43,745 bases of DNA. Origin: Verrucomicrobiota bacterium. Lineage in GTDB: Bacteria; Verrucomicrobiota; Verrucomicrobiia; Limisphaerales; UBA1100. The position numbers and the translations under genes were made by a program. Positions 32,971 to 41,966 of this stretch are shown here, in pieces. The stretch spans positions 1-43,745 of the forward strand of contig JASLKQ010000020.1 of assembly GCA_030747505.1 (NCBI GenBank), in the 5' to 3' direction. The number at the start of each line of letters is the position of its first letter. The first letter of the stretch is position 1. Under the pieces are notes generated by a model, which saw only the letters and a program-made list of their open reading frames with translations, did not search any database and was not told the DNA's origin.

Positions 32971-35607
32971 TCATTTCTTTAAAAACGTCAATAAATCAGC
33001 AAGCTCCTGCTTTGTCATGGCTTTTTCGAGTAGATCGGGCATGAGCGACTGGGGGTGCGCGCGCAGAGCCTTAATGTTCTTGCGGGCGATGTTTTTGGAG
33101 AGTCCAAGGGGAAGATTGAGGGAAATTTGCGCGGAAGTTTCAGCGGACAGGAGACCTGCAAAGGTCTGTCCGTCCCTGGTGTCCACTTCGTAAAGGGTGT
33201 ATTGCGGATAGACTTCCTGATTCGGTACGATGATGTGCAGCAGTAATGCTTCGGCTGGCTGGTTGCGAAGCCCTGTGAGGTCCGGTCCCACTGCGTGCCC
33301 TTGCCCGTTGTGGGTGTGGCAGGTGGCACAGGTGCGCGTAAAAACCTTCTGTCCATTGGCGGAAACGCCCTTCATTTTTAAGACTACCTTCGAAGATTCA
33401 TACGCCTTCAAGCGATCGCTCCCGGCGGACAGGGCGAAAAGTTTCTTGGCACGGTCACCGATGGCTTTGTTGCGTTCCAAGGCGCGACGGCGGGCGGGTG
33501 TCAGCGCATGCACGGGGATGATTGCCTTTTCGAGTGCTTGAACTAGAGGTTCGTGGAACGATGCGCGACTGGTGGCCATCCCCAGCACGGCTTCGCGCAC
33601 CTCAGGCGTGAATCCGTTCCAGCGCATTGGCTGCATCAGTGCTTGTGTTGCAATCAGGCTGCCCAACTGGCGTAAGGCTCCCACGGCAGTTATCTGGGTT
33701 TCAGTTGATTGGGAGGGGTCGAGAAGGTCGAGGAGAGTGCTCCCGTCTATTGCGTAAGTGGAATACCCAAGTAATTCAATGGCTCGCTTTCGTTCATCTC
33801 CTGATGTGTCATTGGCGCGTGCCGATTTCCGGGCAGCAACGAAGACCAAGTTGATGTTGGCCAACGCCTCCGGATGGCTCTTGGGCAGCACAAGGATATT
33901 AGCTTTCTCAGGTCCGCTGAAATTGCGTCCGTGAACTCCATCGGCCAGGCCGGTTAGTAGTGCGATCTGGCTGGCGATAGGCCACGGCGCATTTGCCCCA
34001 AAATGTTGCTGGAGGAGACTTAGGAGCTCCTGCAGCGGCCGCCCTTTTCCAATAATGCGTCCGAGTGATTTTAGTGTATCGCCATGAGCGCGCTGGGGAT
34101 TGGCGGCTAGGTGATTCAATAGACCTGAGGCCGCATTCTCTGCAGCACTGAATACAGCGGCGCGCAGCCACCGATCATGGCCGGTGGCCGCCAGGACGCT
34201 TGCCAAGCCGGCCGGCTTGTCTTCGTGATTTTGGCCGGCTAGTTGAAGGGTTGCCAGAAATCGTGTGGTTGCATTCTTCGAGCGCGCTTGTTTGAGCAAC
34301 GCCTTCACCGGCGTCTTGGGAAACTGCCCCTGGCGGATAGCGAGGTTTTGGCGGGCGGCGGATTGTTGTGCGGTGGTGGGCTTGGGCGGAGCGGGAGTAT
34401 TTAATTTAATGCGCCAGATGCGGCCGTGTTCAGTGCCGGCCTTGAAGGGGAGCTTAGCACGAACATCTTCAGGCAGGTAACGGGGATGGTCGATGTATTG
34501 GCGGACCATGTCGCAAATGTACAGTGCTCCATCAGGGCCCACGGTGGCGTGCACAGGGCGGAACCATTGATCGGGCGTGGCGAGGAAATCCTTGCCGGGC
34601 GTGGGGTGTGCGGAGGTGAAGGTGGCGCCTGCAGGCGTGAGCACCTGCCGTTGCACAAGGTTTTGTGCGGGCTCACAAATAAATGCGTCGCTGCCGCGAA
34701 TGACAATGCCGCTGGCACTGGTATAGGTGCCGGCGTGCTGCTGGCTAAGCAGTCTGGCATGGTAGCTGGCCGCGGTGGTGTCTGGGCTTAAGGGATACAC
34801 CTTGGCAGCGATTGGCACGACGTTTTCGACAGTGTCGGTAAAGGGGTAATGCGGATTGCCTCCCAGCAGCCCGGGGGCAACAACCACGTGCATCAGCGGA
34901 TTGCGATTGCTGGACACGAAGCGGTTGCCGGCGGCATCAAAGCATTGGCCAAACTGCCCCACGCCAGCCAACGGTTCGTAGACAAAGGTCTCCGGATGAA
35001 ACCGGCCATCCTTCCGCTTGGAAACGACCGGCTTGCGGTCCGGGTGCAATGGGCTGGTGACATTGGCATCGGTGAGTCCACTGGTTACGTACACCCAGCC
35101 ATCAGGACCCAGAGTGGGGCTGGCTACACGGAGCTGTTCACTGCTGCTTTTGGTGCCAAAGCCGGTGAGCACGACTTGCCGCACATCTGCTCGCCCATCC
35201 CCGCTGGTGTCCTTGAGATACCAAATATCGGGCGCGCACGTTACGAACGCGCCGCCTTTCCACGGCAGGATGCCATTGGGGAAAGTGAACCCATTGGCAA
35301 AGGTTGTGCGTTTCTCAAAGAGCCCGTCACCATCCCCGTCCTCCAACAGCGCGATGGCCCCAAGTTTCGGCATCTTCTTGTTCTCACCTGACAGGAACGG
35401 ATATCCCTGACTCTCCACCACCAGCATCCGCCCTTCGCTGTCAAAACACATTGCCACCGGGTCGCGCAATTGTGGCTCAGAGGCAGCCAACTCTATTCGA
35501 ATGCCTTTCTCATGTTGAAAGGACTTCAGTGCTTGAGCGGGAGAAAGAGGCTTATCTCCTCCCAGAAGGACGAAAGGAAGCAGATAGGGGAGCACAAGGG
35601 TCTTCAT
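32971..35607 (-). CDS. PVC-type membrane-bound dehydrogenase with C-terminal cytochrome c domain
   Basis: The 878 residues begin with a signal segment (1-17) and a propeller of about 400 residues (EGRMLVVESQGYP, LEDGDGDGLF, GPDGALYICDMVRQ). A helical, HEAT-like region of about 350 residues comes next. The C-terminal heme c domain has CATCH near residue 767 and a distal GPDLTG. This is the protein family named PVC-type heme-binding, abundant in Verrucomicrobiota and Planctomycetes and thought to oxidise sugars or alcohols and pass electrons to the cytochrome; the substrate is unknown. It starts 7 bases after the ceramidase-like gene and lies before the sulfatase. Confidence 0.9.
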   Translation of the reverse strand: MKTLVLPYLLPFVLLGGDKPLSPAQALKSFQHEKGIRIELAASEPQLRDPVAMCFDSEGRMLVVESQGYPFLSGENKKMPKLGAIALLEDGDGDGLFEKRTTFANGFTFPNGILPWKGGAFVTCAPDIWYLKDTSGDGRADVRQVVLTGFGTKSSSEQLRVASPTLGPDGWVYVTSGLTDANVTSPLHPDRKPVVSKRKDGRFHPETFVYEPLAGVGQFGQCFDAAGNRFVSSNRNPLMHVVVAPGLLGGNPHYPFTDTVENVVPIAAKVYPLSPDTTAASYHARLLSQQHAGTYTSASGIVIRGSDAFICEPAQNLVQRQVLTPAGATFTSAHPTPGKDFLATPDQWFRPVHATVGPDGALYICDMVRQYIDHPRYLPEDVRAKLPFKAGTEHGRIWRIKLNTPAPPKPTTAQQSAARQNLAIRQGQFPKTPVKALLKQARSKNATTRFLATLQLAGQNHEDKPAGLASVLAATGHDRWLRAAVFSAAENAASGLLNHLAANPQRAHGDTLKSLGRIIGKGRPLQELLSLLQQHFGANAPWPIASQIALLTGLADGVHGRNFSGPEKANILVLPKSHPEALANINLVFVAARKSARANDTSGDERKRAIELLGYSTYAIDGSTLLDLLDPSQSTETQITAVGALRQLGSLIATQALMQPMRWNGFTPEVREAVLGMATSRASFHEPLVQALEKAIIPVHALTPARRRALERNKAIGDRAKKLFALSAGSDRLKAYESSKVVLKMKGVSANGQKVFTRTCATCHTHNGQGHAVGPDLTGLRNQPAEALLLHIIVPNQEVYPQYTLYEVDTRDGQTFAGLLSAETSAQISLNLPLGLSKNIARKNIKALRAHPQSLMPDLLEKAMTKQELADLLTFLKK

Positions 35608-35614
35608 GGTATAA

Positions 35615-36970
35615 TTATTTAAGCAGTTCCTTTAAGGCGGGCATCAATACACTTTCAACTTCCGGACCCACGCGACTCACCCTGCCGGTTTCGTATCCCC
35701 CTTGAGTGTAGGAAATGGCATCGCCAATATATCCAGGGGCATAGTCGCCGTAGGCGGTCATGGCGACAAAATCGGAGGGGCGCATTTTTTGTGCAGCCAG
35801 CTGGTATTCCACAAAAAGTTCTCCGGGCATATGTAAAATTGATTCTTTGCCCAACCGCAGGCAGGTGAGGTCAATGGGGTCTTTGGCTTTCACGCGGCGT
35901 GCCCACGCAATATTGCGGGCGGCACGAATACGGCTGGAGGTTCCTGCCCGTGGGTCTTTCAGGACCGTTTCCATTTTTGAAAGGTCCTGATACATGTCAC
36001 GCAGCGGCATCACGACTGGCTTCACGCGCCATTGGATGTCCTTTGCCTGCAGTGGAGTCTTGCGGGTTGCTTTCCAGGCAGTTTTCATACCGGCCGCGAG
36101 CCGACCCGCAAGGATGGCCCGATTTTTAGGAGAGCCATCATTGTATTTCCCTGCCGCGACATTGGCCCCTGCTCCGGCAAAGTGTATGTGGACTGCCCCG
36201 GGAACCGCCTTAGCGCGCATCTGTCGCGCAATGCCGACGGTGTCAGGGTTAACGCCGCCTTGACCATAATAGCTTTGGGGATGGGTGGCGTAATAACTGA
36301 GGACGGCCAAGGGTTTATCCTGATTCCAGAAACTCACCAGGCGTACATGGGGATCAATCACTCCCTCGGGCAATGCACGAATCTCTGGATTGCGGCATTG
36401 ACTAAACCTGACATGCAAAACCTTTCCGTCGGGGCCCAGAAGACGTCTGTTTGAGGCAAACTTTTCAACCTTGGCTTTTCCGAAACCCGCATGGGTTACT
36501 GGCTGCAGATGGGACATTGCTTTTTTCAGGGCCTCTGCGGTTGAGGCAATTACTTTTCGGCTGTGCTTGGTGTTGGAAAAAAGTTCATCAAGACCATAGT
36601 CTGCCAGAAGCCTGACGGTGGTAAAATCACAACCAGGAGCGTCGTGCTGGTGAAGGGTGTGGATTGCCACACGATCGGGAGAGGTGCCTGCTGCATTTGC
36701 CAACGCCGCCCGCCACGCCTTGTTGCTGTCATTGCCGATTCCGGTCCAGTCGACTGCACACAAGACAATGGGATCCTGTTTTGGCGCGACCAGCACCAGC
36801 CCAATGACGCTGAGCGGCTGAACGATTTCCGAAGCCGGCTTTACGCCGCCGTTACATAGGGCACTGCCCAGGGGAGGGGTGGCATCTGCCCGGAAAGTTG
36901 TCATGCGAGCAGGTTCATCGGCTTGAATGACCAATGGGCAAACCAGAAGGCCCCAAAATAAGCGTTTCAT
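35615..36970 (-). CDS. Secreted neutral/alkaline ceramidase-like hydrolase
   Basis: From the ATG at 36970 the product is 451 residues with a signal peptide (3-17). Residues TLHQHDAPGCD (about 101-111) and YYATHPQSYYG carry histidines likely to be the zinc ligands of the neutral ceramidase fold. The large family in PVC bacteria is annotated as ceramidase-like but its substrate is unknown; ceramide is not expected in most of these organisms, so another amide or ester is possible. The frame upstream of 36970 is open to 37075 but not convincing. It is first in the minus-strand operon with the PVC dehydrogenase and sulfatase. The 103 bases to tdh are divergent promoter space. Confidence 0.82.
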   Translation of the reverse strand: MKRLFWGLLVCPLVIQADEPARMTTFRADATPPLGSALCNGGVKPASEIVQPLSVIGLVLVAPKQDPIVLCAVDWTGIGNDSNKAWRAALANAAGTSPDRVAIHTLHQHDAPGCDFTTVRLLADYGLDELFSNTKHSRKVIASTAEALKKAMSHLQPVTHAGFGKAKVEKFASNRRLLGPDGKVLHVRFSQCRNPEIRALPEGVIDPHVRLVSFWNQDKPLAVLSYYATHPQSYYGQGGVNPDTVGIARQMRAKAVPGAVHIHFAGAGANVAAGKYNDGSPKNRAILAGRLAAGMKTAWKATRKTPLQAKDIQWRVKPVVMPLRDMYQDLSKMETVLKDPRAGTSSRIRAARNIAWARRVKAKDPIDLTCLRLGKESILHMPGELFVEYQLAAQKMRPSDFVAMTAYGDYAPGYIGDAISYTQGGYETGRVSRVGPEVESVLMPALKELLK

Positions 36971-37073
36971 GCGTCCTGCAAGCATAGAGACCTTCTGAGT
37001 GCTGGCAAGCCGCGGAATGGGTAAAGGGCTTGTTAGCGTGAGTCTATTTAGCCATGCTCCTGCCTCCTTATTC

Positions 37074-38096
37074 ATGCAGGCATTAGTTAAAAAGGAGGAC
37101 GGACCGGGTCTCTGGCTCGAAGACGCACCTCAGCCAGAGGCAGGCCCCCGAGATGTATTGATAAAAGTGGACCGCACGGGCATCTGCGGCACCGATCTCC
37201 ATATCTATAAATGGGATAATTGGGCGCGCAATACCGTCCCGGTTCCGCTGGTGGTGGGACATGAGTTTGTCGGGGAGATCGTTGAGGTGGGCAGCGAGGT
37301 GAAGGATTTTAGCGTGGGGGAAATTGTCAGTGGAGAAGGGCACGTGGTTTGCGGCCATTGCCGTAACTGCATGGCCGGACGCCGTCATTTATGCAATGAT
37401 TCCGCGGGCATCGGCGTGACGCGACCCGGAGCCTTTGCCGAATATATTGCATTACCTCAAACCAATGTATGGGCTCATAAGTCCGACATAGACCGGGAAG
37501 TTGCCTCTATTTTTGATCCATTTGGGAACGCGACCCATTCAGCCTTAAGCTTTTCTGTTTTGGGAGAGGACGTGCTGGTTACGGGAGCGGGGCCCATCGG
37601 TATTATGTCAGCGGCTATTGCTCGGCACGCCGGAGCCCGGCATGTGGTGATTACTGATGTAAATGAATATCGGTTGGAGCTTGCGAAAAAAATGGGGGTT
37701 ACTCGTGCGGTGAATGTTGGCACCGACTCCTTGGCGGACGTTCAAAAGGAACTGGGTATGGACGAGGGATTTGATGTTGGCCTTGAAATGAGCGGCAACC
37801 CTGATGCTTTTAACGACATGCTCACCAACATGTGTCACGGCGGCAAGATCGCCATGCTGGGCATACCTGAAAAAGAAATGGCCATCGATTGGAACAAGGT
37901 GGTGTTCAACATGCTAACCATCAAAGGCATCTACGGGAGGGAGATGTATGAAACATGGTACAAAATGACCGTAATGCTCGAGGCAGGGCTGGACCTTGCG
38001 CCGGTGATTACACACCGATATAAGTTTTCAGATTTTGAACAAGGATTTGAAACAGCCCTAAGTGGGGAAAGCGGCAAGGTCATACTGGAATGGTAA
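37074..38096 (+). CDS. tdh: L-threonine 3-dehydrogenase
   Basis: Tdh oxidises threonine to 2-amino-3-ketobutyrate with NAD+. From the ATG at 37074 the product is 340 residues, as in E. coli. Visible are the catalytic zinc site CGTDLHIY with Cys38, GHEFVGEI, the structural zinc cysteines in [15 protein letters not shown], and the NAD fold GAGPIGIM. The upstream in-frame codons to 36999 are not Tdh-like. It ends one base before kbl, so the two-step threonine-to-glycine route is one operon. Confidence 0.96.
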   Translation: MQALVKKEDGPGLWLEDAPQPEAGPRDVLIKVDRTGICGTDLHIYKWDNWARNTVPVPLVVGHEFVGEIVEVGSEVKDFSVGEIVSGEGHVVCGHCRNCMAGRRHLCNDSAGIGVTRPGAFAEYIALPQTNVWAHKSDIDREVASIFDPFGNATHSALSFSVLGEDVLVTGAGPIGIMSAAIARHAGARHVVITDVNEYRLELAKKMGVTRAVNVGTDSLADVQKELGMDEGFDVGLEMSGNPDAFNDMLTNMCHGGKIAMLGIPEKEMAIDWNKVVFNMLTIKGIYGREMYETWYKMTVMLEAGLDLAPVITHRYKFSDFEQGFETALSGESGKVILEW

Positions 38097-38097
38097 T

Positions 38098-39282
38098 ATG
38101 TACGGTAACCTAAAAACGCAACTACAGGCAGAGCTGGAGGAGATCCGAGAGGCAGGACTGTACAAAGAGGAGCGTGTCCTAGAGACGCCGCAGGCGGCAA
38201 AAGTGGGCGTCGGACGAGGCGGCTCGGTTCTTAACATGTGTGCCAACAACTACCTTGGCCTTGCCAGCCACCCTGAAGTTGTTGCCGCGGCCCGCGAAGC
38301 CTTGGATGAGTGGGGGTACGGGCTGGCCAGCGTGCGTTTTATTTGCGGCACACAAACAATCCATAAGCAACTTGAGGACAAGCTTACGGGATTTCTTGGG
38401 ACAGAGGACACAATTCTTTATACCTCCTGTTTTGATGCCAACGGCGGACTGTTCGAGACGTTGCTTGGCCCGGAGGATGCGGTGATCTCTGATGAACTAA
38501 ACCATGCTTCCATCATCGACGGAGTACGGCTCTGTAAGGCCAAGCGATTCCGTTATAGGAATAATGATATGGCGGATCTTGAGGCGCAACTGATTGAAGC
38601 CAAAGGATCCCGGCGTGTTTTGGTGGTGACTGATGGCGTATTTTCAATGGACGGCTACCTTGCAAACTTGCCTGCCATTTGTGATCTGGCTGAGGGGCAC
38701 GGGGCTCTGGTGATGGTGGATGATTCGCATGCGGTTGGCTTCATGGGTTCGCGTGGTCGGGGCACCCACGAACACTACAATGTGATGAGCCGCATTGATA
38801 TTATTACCGGCACAATGGGTAAAGCACTGGGCGGGGCCAGCGGCGGATATACCAGCGGCCGAGCGGAAATTATCGAGTTTCTCAGGCAGCGGTCCCGTCC
38901 CTACCTTTTTTCCAATACCGTTGCCCCGAGCATCGTGGCCGCCTCCATTAAGGCTATCGACCTTTTAACTGCGTCAACAGAGTTACGAGATCGGCTTGAA
39001 TCCAACACAAAATTTTTCAGGGAGCAAATGGCCGGGAGCGGATTCCACATTTTGGAAGGAGAGCACCCCATTACCCCAATTATGCTTGGGGACGCGGCCT
39101 TGGCAGGTCGGTTTGCTGATGCGATGCTTGAGAAAGGAGTTTATGTCATCGGGTTTTCTTATCCCGTAGTTCCACAAGGAAAAGCGCGTATTCGCACGCA
39201 GATTTCAGCGGCCCATGCCCGCGAAGATCTGGAGTTTGCTATTGCTAAATTTGGCGAAGTAAAAAACGAGATGGGAATATAA
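38098..39282 (+). CDS. kbl: Glycine C-acetyltransferase (2-amino-3-ketobutyrate CoA ligase)
   Basis: Kbl cleaves 2-amino-3-ketobutyrate with CoA to glycine and acetyl-CoA, completing threonine breakdown begun by Tdh. The 394 residues are a PLP alpha-oxoamine synthase: [33 protein letters not shown], and the PLP lysine in [10 protein letters not shown]. From ATG 38098 it follows tdh with a one-base gap. The similar enzyme 8-amino-7-oxononanoate synthase (BioF) is ruled out by the tdh context and the N-terminal sequence. Confidence 0.96.
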   Translation: MYGNLKTQLQAELEEIREAGLYKEERVLETPQAAKVGVGRGGSVLNMCANNYLGLASHPEVVAAAREALDEWGYGLASVRFICGTQTIHKQLEDKLTGFLGTEDTILYTSCFDANGGLFETLLGPEDAVISDELNHASIIDGVRLCKAKRFRYRNNDMADLEAQLIEAKGSRRVLVVTDGVFSMDGYLANLPAICDLAEGHGALVMVDDSHAVGFMGSRGRGTHEHYNVMSRIDIITGTMGKALGGASGGYTSGRAEIIEFLRQRSRPYLFSNTVAPSIVAASIKAIDLLTASTELRDRLESNTKFFREQMAGSGFHILEGEHPITPIMLGDAALAGRFADAMLEKGVYVIGFSYPVVPQGKARIRTQISAAHAREDLEFAIAKFGEVKNEMGI

Positions 39283-39336
39283 AGAGCCTCTCTGCAGGGG
39301 CGGCACCGCCAATGCTTTTGCCCCATCAGATTGAGT

Positions 39337-39927
39337 TTATCCACTTTCTTTACCGTCATTTTCTGACGAGTTGATGGCTTCTCCGTCATCTGTTTCCCCG
39401 TCGGGCATAGAGTCTGAGTCCGACGAAACATCTTCTTCGGGTTCTGCGCTGGCTGATTCTCCATCGGCTCCGTCTTTTGGCATAATACAACCAAGTGCGA
39501 ACGCGAAGAGCAAGCATGCATAGGTCAAAACTTTTCCCATGCCAGGCTGCACGGTGCCCGAGTATGTGGCGTTAACAAATACGCAAAACCCACAGAGGAT
39601 AGGATAAATAATATAACCCTTCTTTTTGTTTGCTATAGCCGCAAATAGAGCCAGGGCCGGAACCATAAAGAGAATAGGCGAAGAACCTATTTCCGGAAAA
39701 CTGGTAGTTGCTAAATCAAAACCGCTGGCGCCATCCATCTTTTCGACCATTTCCATCTGTTCTTTTAAGGAAGCAACCTGCCCTGAATCCTCGGCTAGTT
39801 CGCCAAGCATTTCGGTCATGCTCTTCAGCGCTTCTTTCATTTGAGCGACCGAAGAATTAAACTGGAGCCAAGGCAGGAAAAAACAACTAATTATAGCCGC
39901 CGCCAGAAATCTCTGAAAATTACTCAT
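39337..39927 (-). CDS. Uncharacterised membrane protein with acidic tail
   Basis: The 196 residues have about four membrane helices: one at about 7-22, then at 83-98, 105-120 and 131-148. Between the first and second lies a methionine- and glutamate-rich helical segment (about 27-66), probably outside the membrane. The last 47 residues are mostly D, E, S and G, a low-complexity acidic tail. No family was recognised. It converges on kbl across 54 bases that contain GGCGGCACCGCC, a possible short hairpin without a T-run. Confidence 0.65.
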   Translation of the reverse strand: MSNFQRFLAAAIISCFFLPWLQFNSSVAQMKEALKSMTEMLGELAEDSGQVASLKEQMEMVEKMDGASGFDLATTSFPEIGSSPILFMVPALALFAAIANKKKGYIIYPILCGFCVFVNATYSGTVQPGMGKVLTYACLLFAFALGCIMPKDGADGESASAEPEEDVSSDSDSMPDGETDDGEAINSSENDGKESG

Positions 39928-39944
39928 AATCCTTTTGCTGCACG

Positions 39945-39984
39945 GTATAATTATACTAACAAATGCAGCAATATTAATATATTG
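39945..39984. repeat. AT-rich palindromes in the divergent spacer
   Basis: GTATAATTATAC (39945-39956) is a perfect 12-base palindrome with a TATAAT on each strand; CAATAT-TAAT-ATATTG (39969-39984) is a second perfect inverted repeat. The spacer separates the divergent genes ending at 39927 and starting at 40056. They may be -10 elements or operator sites. Confidence 0.4.
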
Positions 39985-40010
39985 AAGTTATAGACGATCA
40001 AGGGGTCCAG

Positions 40011-40040
40011 CTAATGCAGAATTGAAATAATCAGCATTAG
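40011..40040. repeat. Inverted repeat upstream of the FG-GAP gene
   Basis: CTAATGC (40011-40017) and GCATTAG (40034-40040) are exact inverted copies, 16 bases apart and ending 15 bases before the ATG at 40056. A hairpin or operator is possible. Confidence 0.4.
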
Positions 40041-40055
40041 GTTCACACTTTTTGC

Positions 40056-41966
40056 ATGGACATTAAGGCGTGTGTGATGGCTGGGGTGCTCGCGGCTACA
40101 TTTTTTTCTAGGGCGTCTGACCTTGGGCGCATCAAGTACAATCATCCGGGGTTAGAGGTGGATTTGGGGGTGGGTTTGTGGGCCTGGCCAATGCCGGTGG
40201 ACTGGGACAAGGACGGGGATCTGGACCTGCTCATTGACTGCCCATGCAAGCCCTACAACGGAATTTGGTTTTTTGAAAATCCCGGTGGGGGCAAGACGCC
40301 GGTTTTCAAGGCCGGCAAGCGTATCCATGCCTCGCGGCGAAACATTCAGGTGAGTTGGGTTGATGGCCAACCTCGCTATCTCGTGCCGGGGGCCGAGGTG
40401 TCGGATGATCTTACGCAGACTTCAAAGATTTACTCCAAATCCCGAGTGGAGAAACACCGCAAGATTCGTGCGAACCAATGGAAGTACGTGGACTACGATG
40501 GAGACGATGCTCTGGATCTCGTTGTGGCAGTGGGGGTGTGGGACGATTATGGGTGGGACAACGCCTATAACCCGGAGGGCGAATGGACTAATGGCCCGCT
40601 ACGCGGATTCGTGTACCTGATGCGCAATGAGGGCACATCCGAAAAGCCAAAGTACGCGAAGCCAGCAAAAGTGCAGGCGGCCGGCAAGCCGGTGGATGTT
40701 TATGGCCGCCCTTCACCCAACTTTGCCGACTTTGATGGGGACGGAGACTTGGATTTATTGTGCGGTGAATTTGTCGATAGCTTTACTTATTTTGAAAACA
40801 AGGGGACCCGAAAGATGCCCAAATACGCAGCGGGCCGCAAACTAACGCACAAAGGCAAAGTGCTGACAATGGACTTGGAAATGATTTTACCCAGTGCAGT
40901 GGACTGGGATGGGGACGGTGATATTGATTTGATTGTGGGAGATGAGGATGGTCGAGCGGCTCTGGTTGAGCATACAGGAAAGACAGAAAAAGGGATGCCA
41001 CAGTTTTTGCCGCCGGTGTACTTCCAGCAGCAGGCCGATGAGGTGAAGTTTGGTGCGTTATCCACGCCCGATGGGTTTGATTGGGATGGAGACGGAGATG
41101 AGGACATCATCTGCGGGAATACCGCCGGTTATATTTGCTTCATTGAGAATCTCAGCGGGACGAAGGTGGAACGCCCCAAATGGGCAGCCCCCAAATTACT
41201 TCAGGCCGGAGGAAAAACGTTGCGAATTATGGCCGGGCCCAACGGATCCATTCAGGGCCCGTGTGAACGCAAGTGGGGGTATACCACCCAGACGGTGGCC
41301 GATTGGGATCATGACGGGCTGCCGGACCTAATCGTAAATTCCATTCTTGGGAGTGTTGTATGGTTCCGTAACATTGGCACCCGAAAGATCCCCAAGCTGG
41401 CGGCTGCCCAACCCGTAGAAGTTGAGTGGCAGAGGAAACAGCCCTCGCTCAAGTGGGGATGGATGCGTCCTGAGGGCAATGCTCTCCTTACTCAGTGGCG
41501 GACCACGCCCGTGGTGGTGGATTGGAATCAGGATGGCCTCAATGACCTCTTGATGCTCGATCACGAGGGGTATCTCACCCTCTTTCCGCGTTCAAAACGC
41601 GGCGCAAGGCGACAGCTTCACGAGCCGCAACGCATTTTCGAAATGGATAATCCTTTTGGCTATGTCCGTTTGAATTCCCGAACGGCTGGCGGCAGTGGCC
41701 GAAGAAAATTATGTGTGACCGATTGGGACGGGGATGGGCGTCTGGATGTATTGGCCAATAGTTCCAACGCTGAATTCTGGCAGAATATGGCTGATCGAGA
41801 AGGAATGTTTAAGCTGATCAACCGCGGCACACTCTTTAAGCGTAATATTTCCAGCCATACCACCAGTCCTACAGTGGTCGATTGGAACGGAGACAAAGTG
41901 CCGGATCTTTTGGTGGGAGCTGAAGATGGGTTTCTCTATTACGGGCGCAACCCGCGTAAGCCCTAG
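40056..41966 (+). CDS. Secreted FG-GAP/VCBS-repeat protein
   Basis: The 636 residues begin with a signal-like segment (4-20, ending SRA). At least nine calcium-binding loops of the type DxDxDGxxDL follow: DWDKDGDLDLLI, DYDGDDALDLVV, DFDGDGDLDLLC, DWDGDGDIDLIV, DWDGDGDEDIIC, DWDHDGLPDLIV, DWNQDGLNDLLM, DWDGDGRLDVLA and DWNGDKVPDLLV. Such repeats form integrin-like beta propellers and bind calcium. It is a surface or secreted protein; there is no catalytic motif. It shares CTAG with the convergent channel gene. Confidence 0.87.
   Translation: MDIKACVMAGVLAATFFSRASDLGRIKYNHPGLEVDLGVGLWAWPMPVDWDKDGDLDLLIDCPCKPYNGIWFFENPGGGKTPVFKAGKRIHASRRNIQVSWVDGQPRYLVPGAEVSDDLTQTSKIYSKSRVEKHRKIRANQWKYVDYDGDDALDLVVAVGVWDDYGWDNAYNPEGEWTNGPLRGFVYLMRNEGTSEKPKYAKPAKVQAAGKPVDVYGRPSPNFADFDGDGDLDLLCGEFVDSFTYFENKGTRKMPKYAAGRKLTHKGKVLTMDLEMILPSAVDWDGDGDIDLIVGDEDGRAALVEHTGKTEKGMPQFLPPVYFQQQADEVKFGALSTPDGFDWDGDGDEDIICGNTAGYICFIENLSGTKVERPKWAAPKLLQAGGKTLRIMAGPNGSIQGPCERKWGYTTQTVADWDHDGLPDLIVNSILGSVVWFRNIGTRKIPKLAAAQPVEVEWQRKQPSLKWGWMRPEGNALLTQWRTTPVVVDWNQDGLNDLLMLDHEGYLTLFPRSKRGARRQLHEPQRIFEMDNPFGYVRLNSRTAGGSGRRKLCVTDWDGDGRLDVLANSSNAEFWQNMADREGMFKLINRGTLFKRNISSHTTSPTVVDWNGDKVPDLLVGAEDGFLYYGRNPRKP

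Noticed and set aside
34849-35391. 180-codon + frame inside the PVC dehydrogenase
   Set aside because: It is antisense to the dehydrogenase and has no start signal or family similarity.
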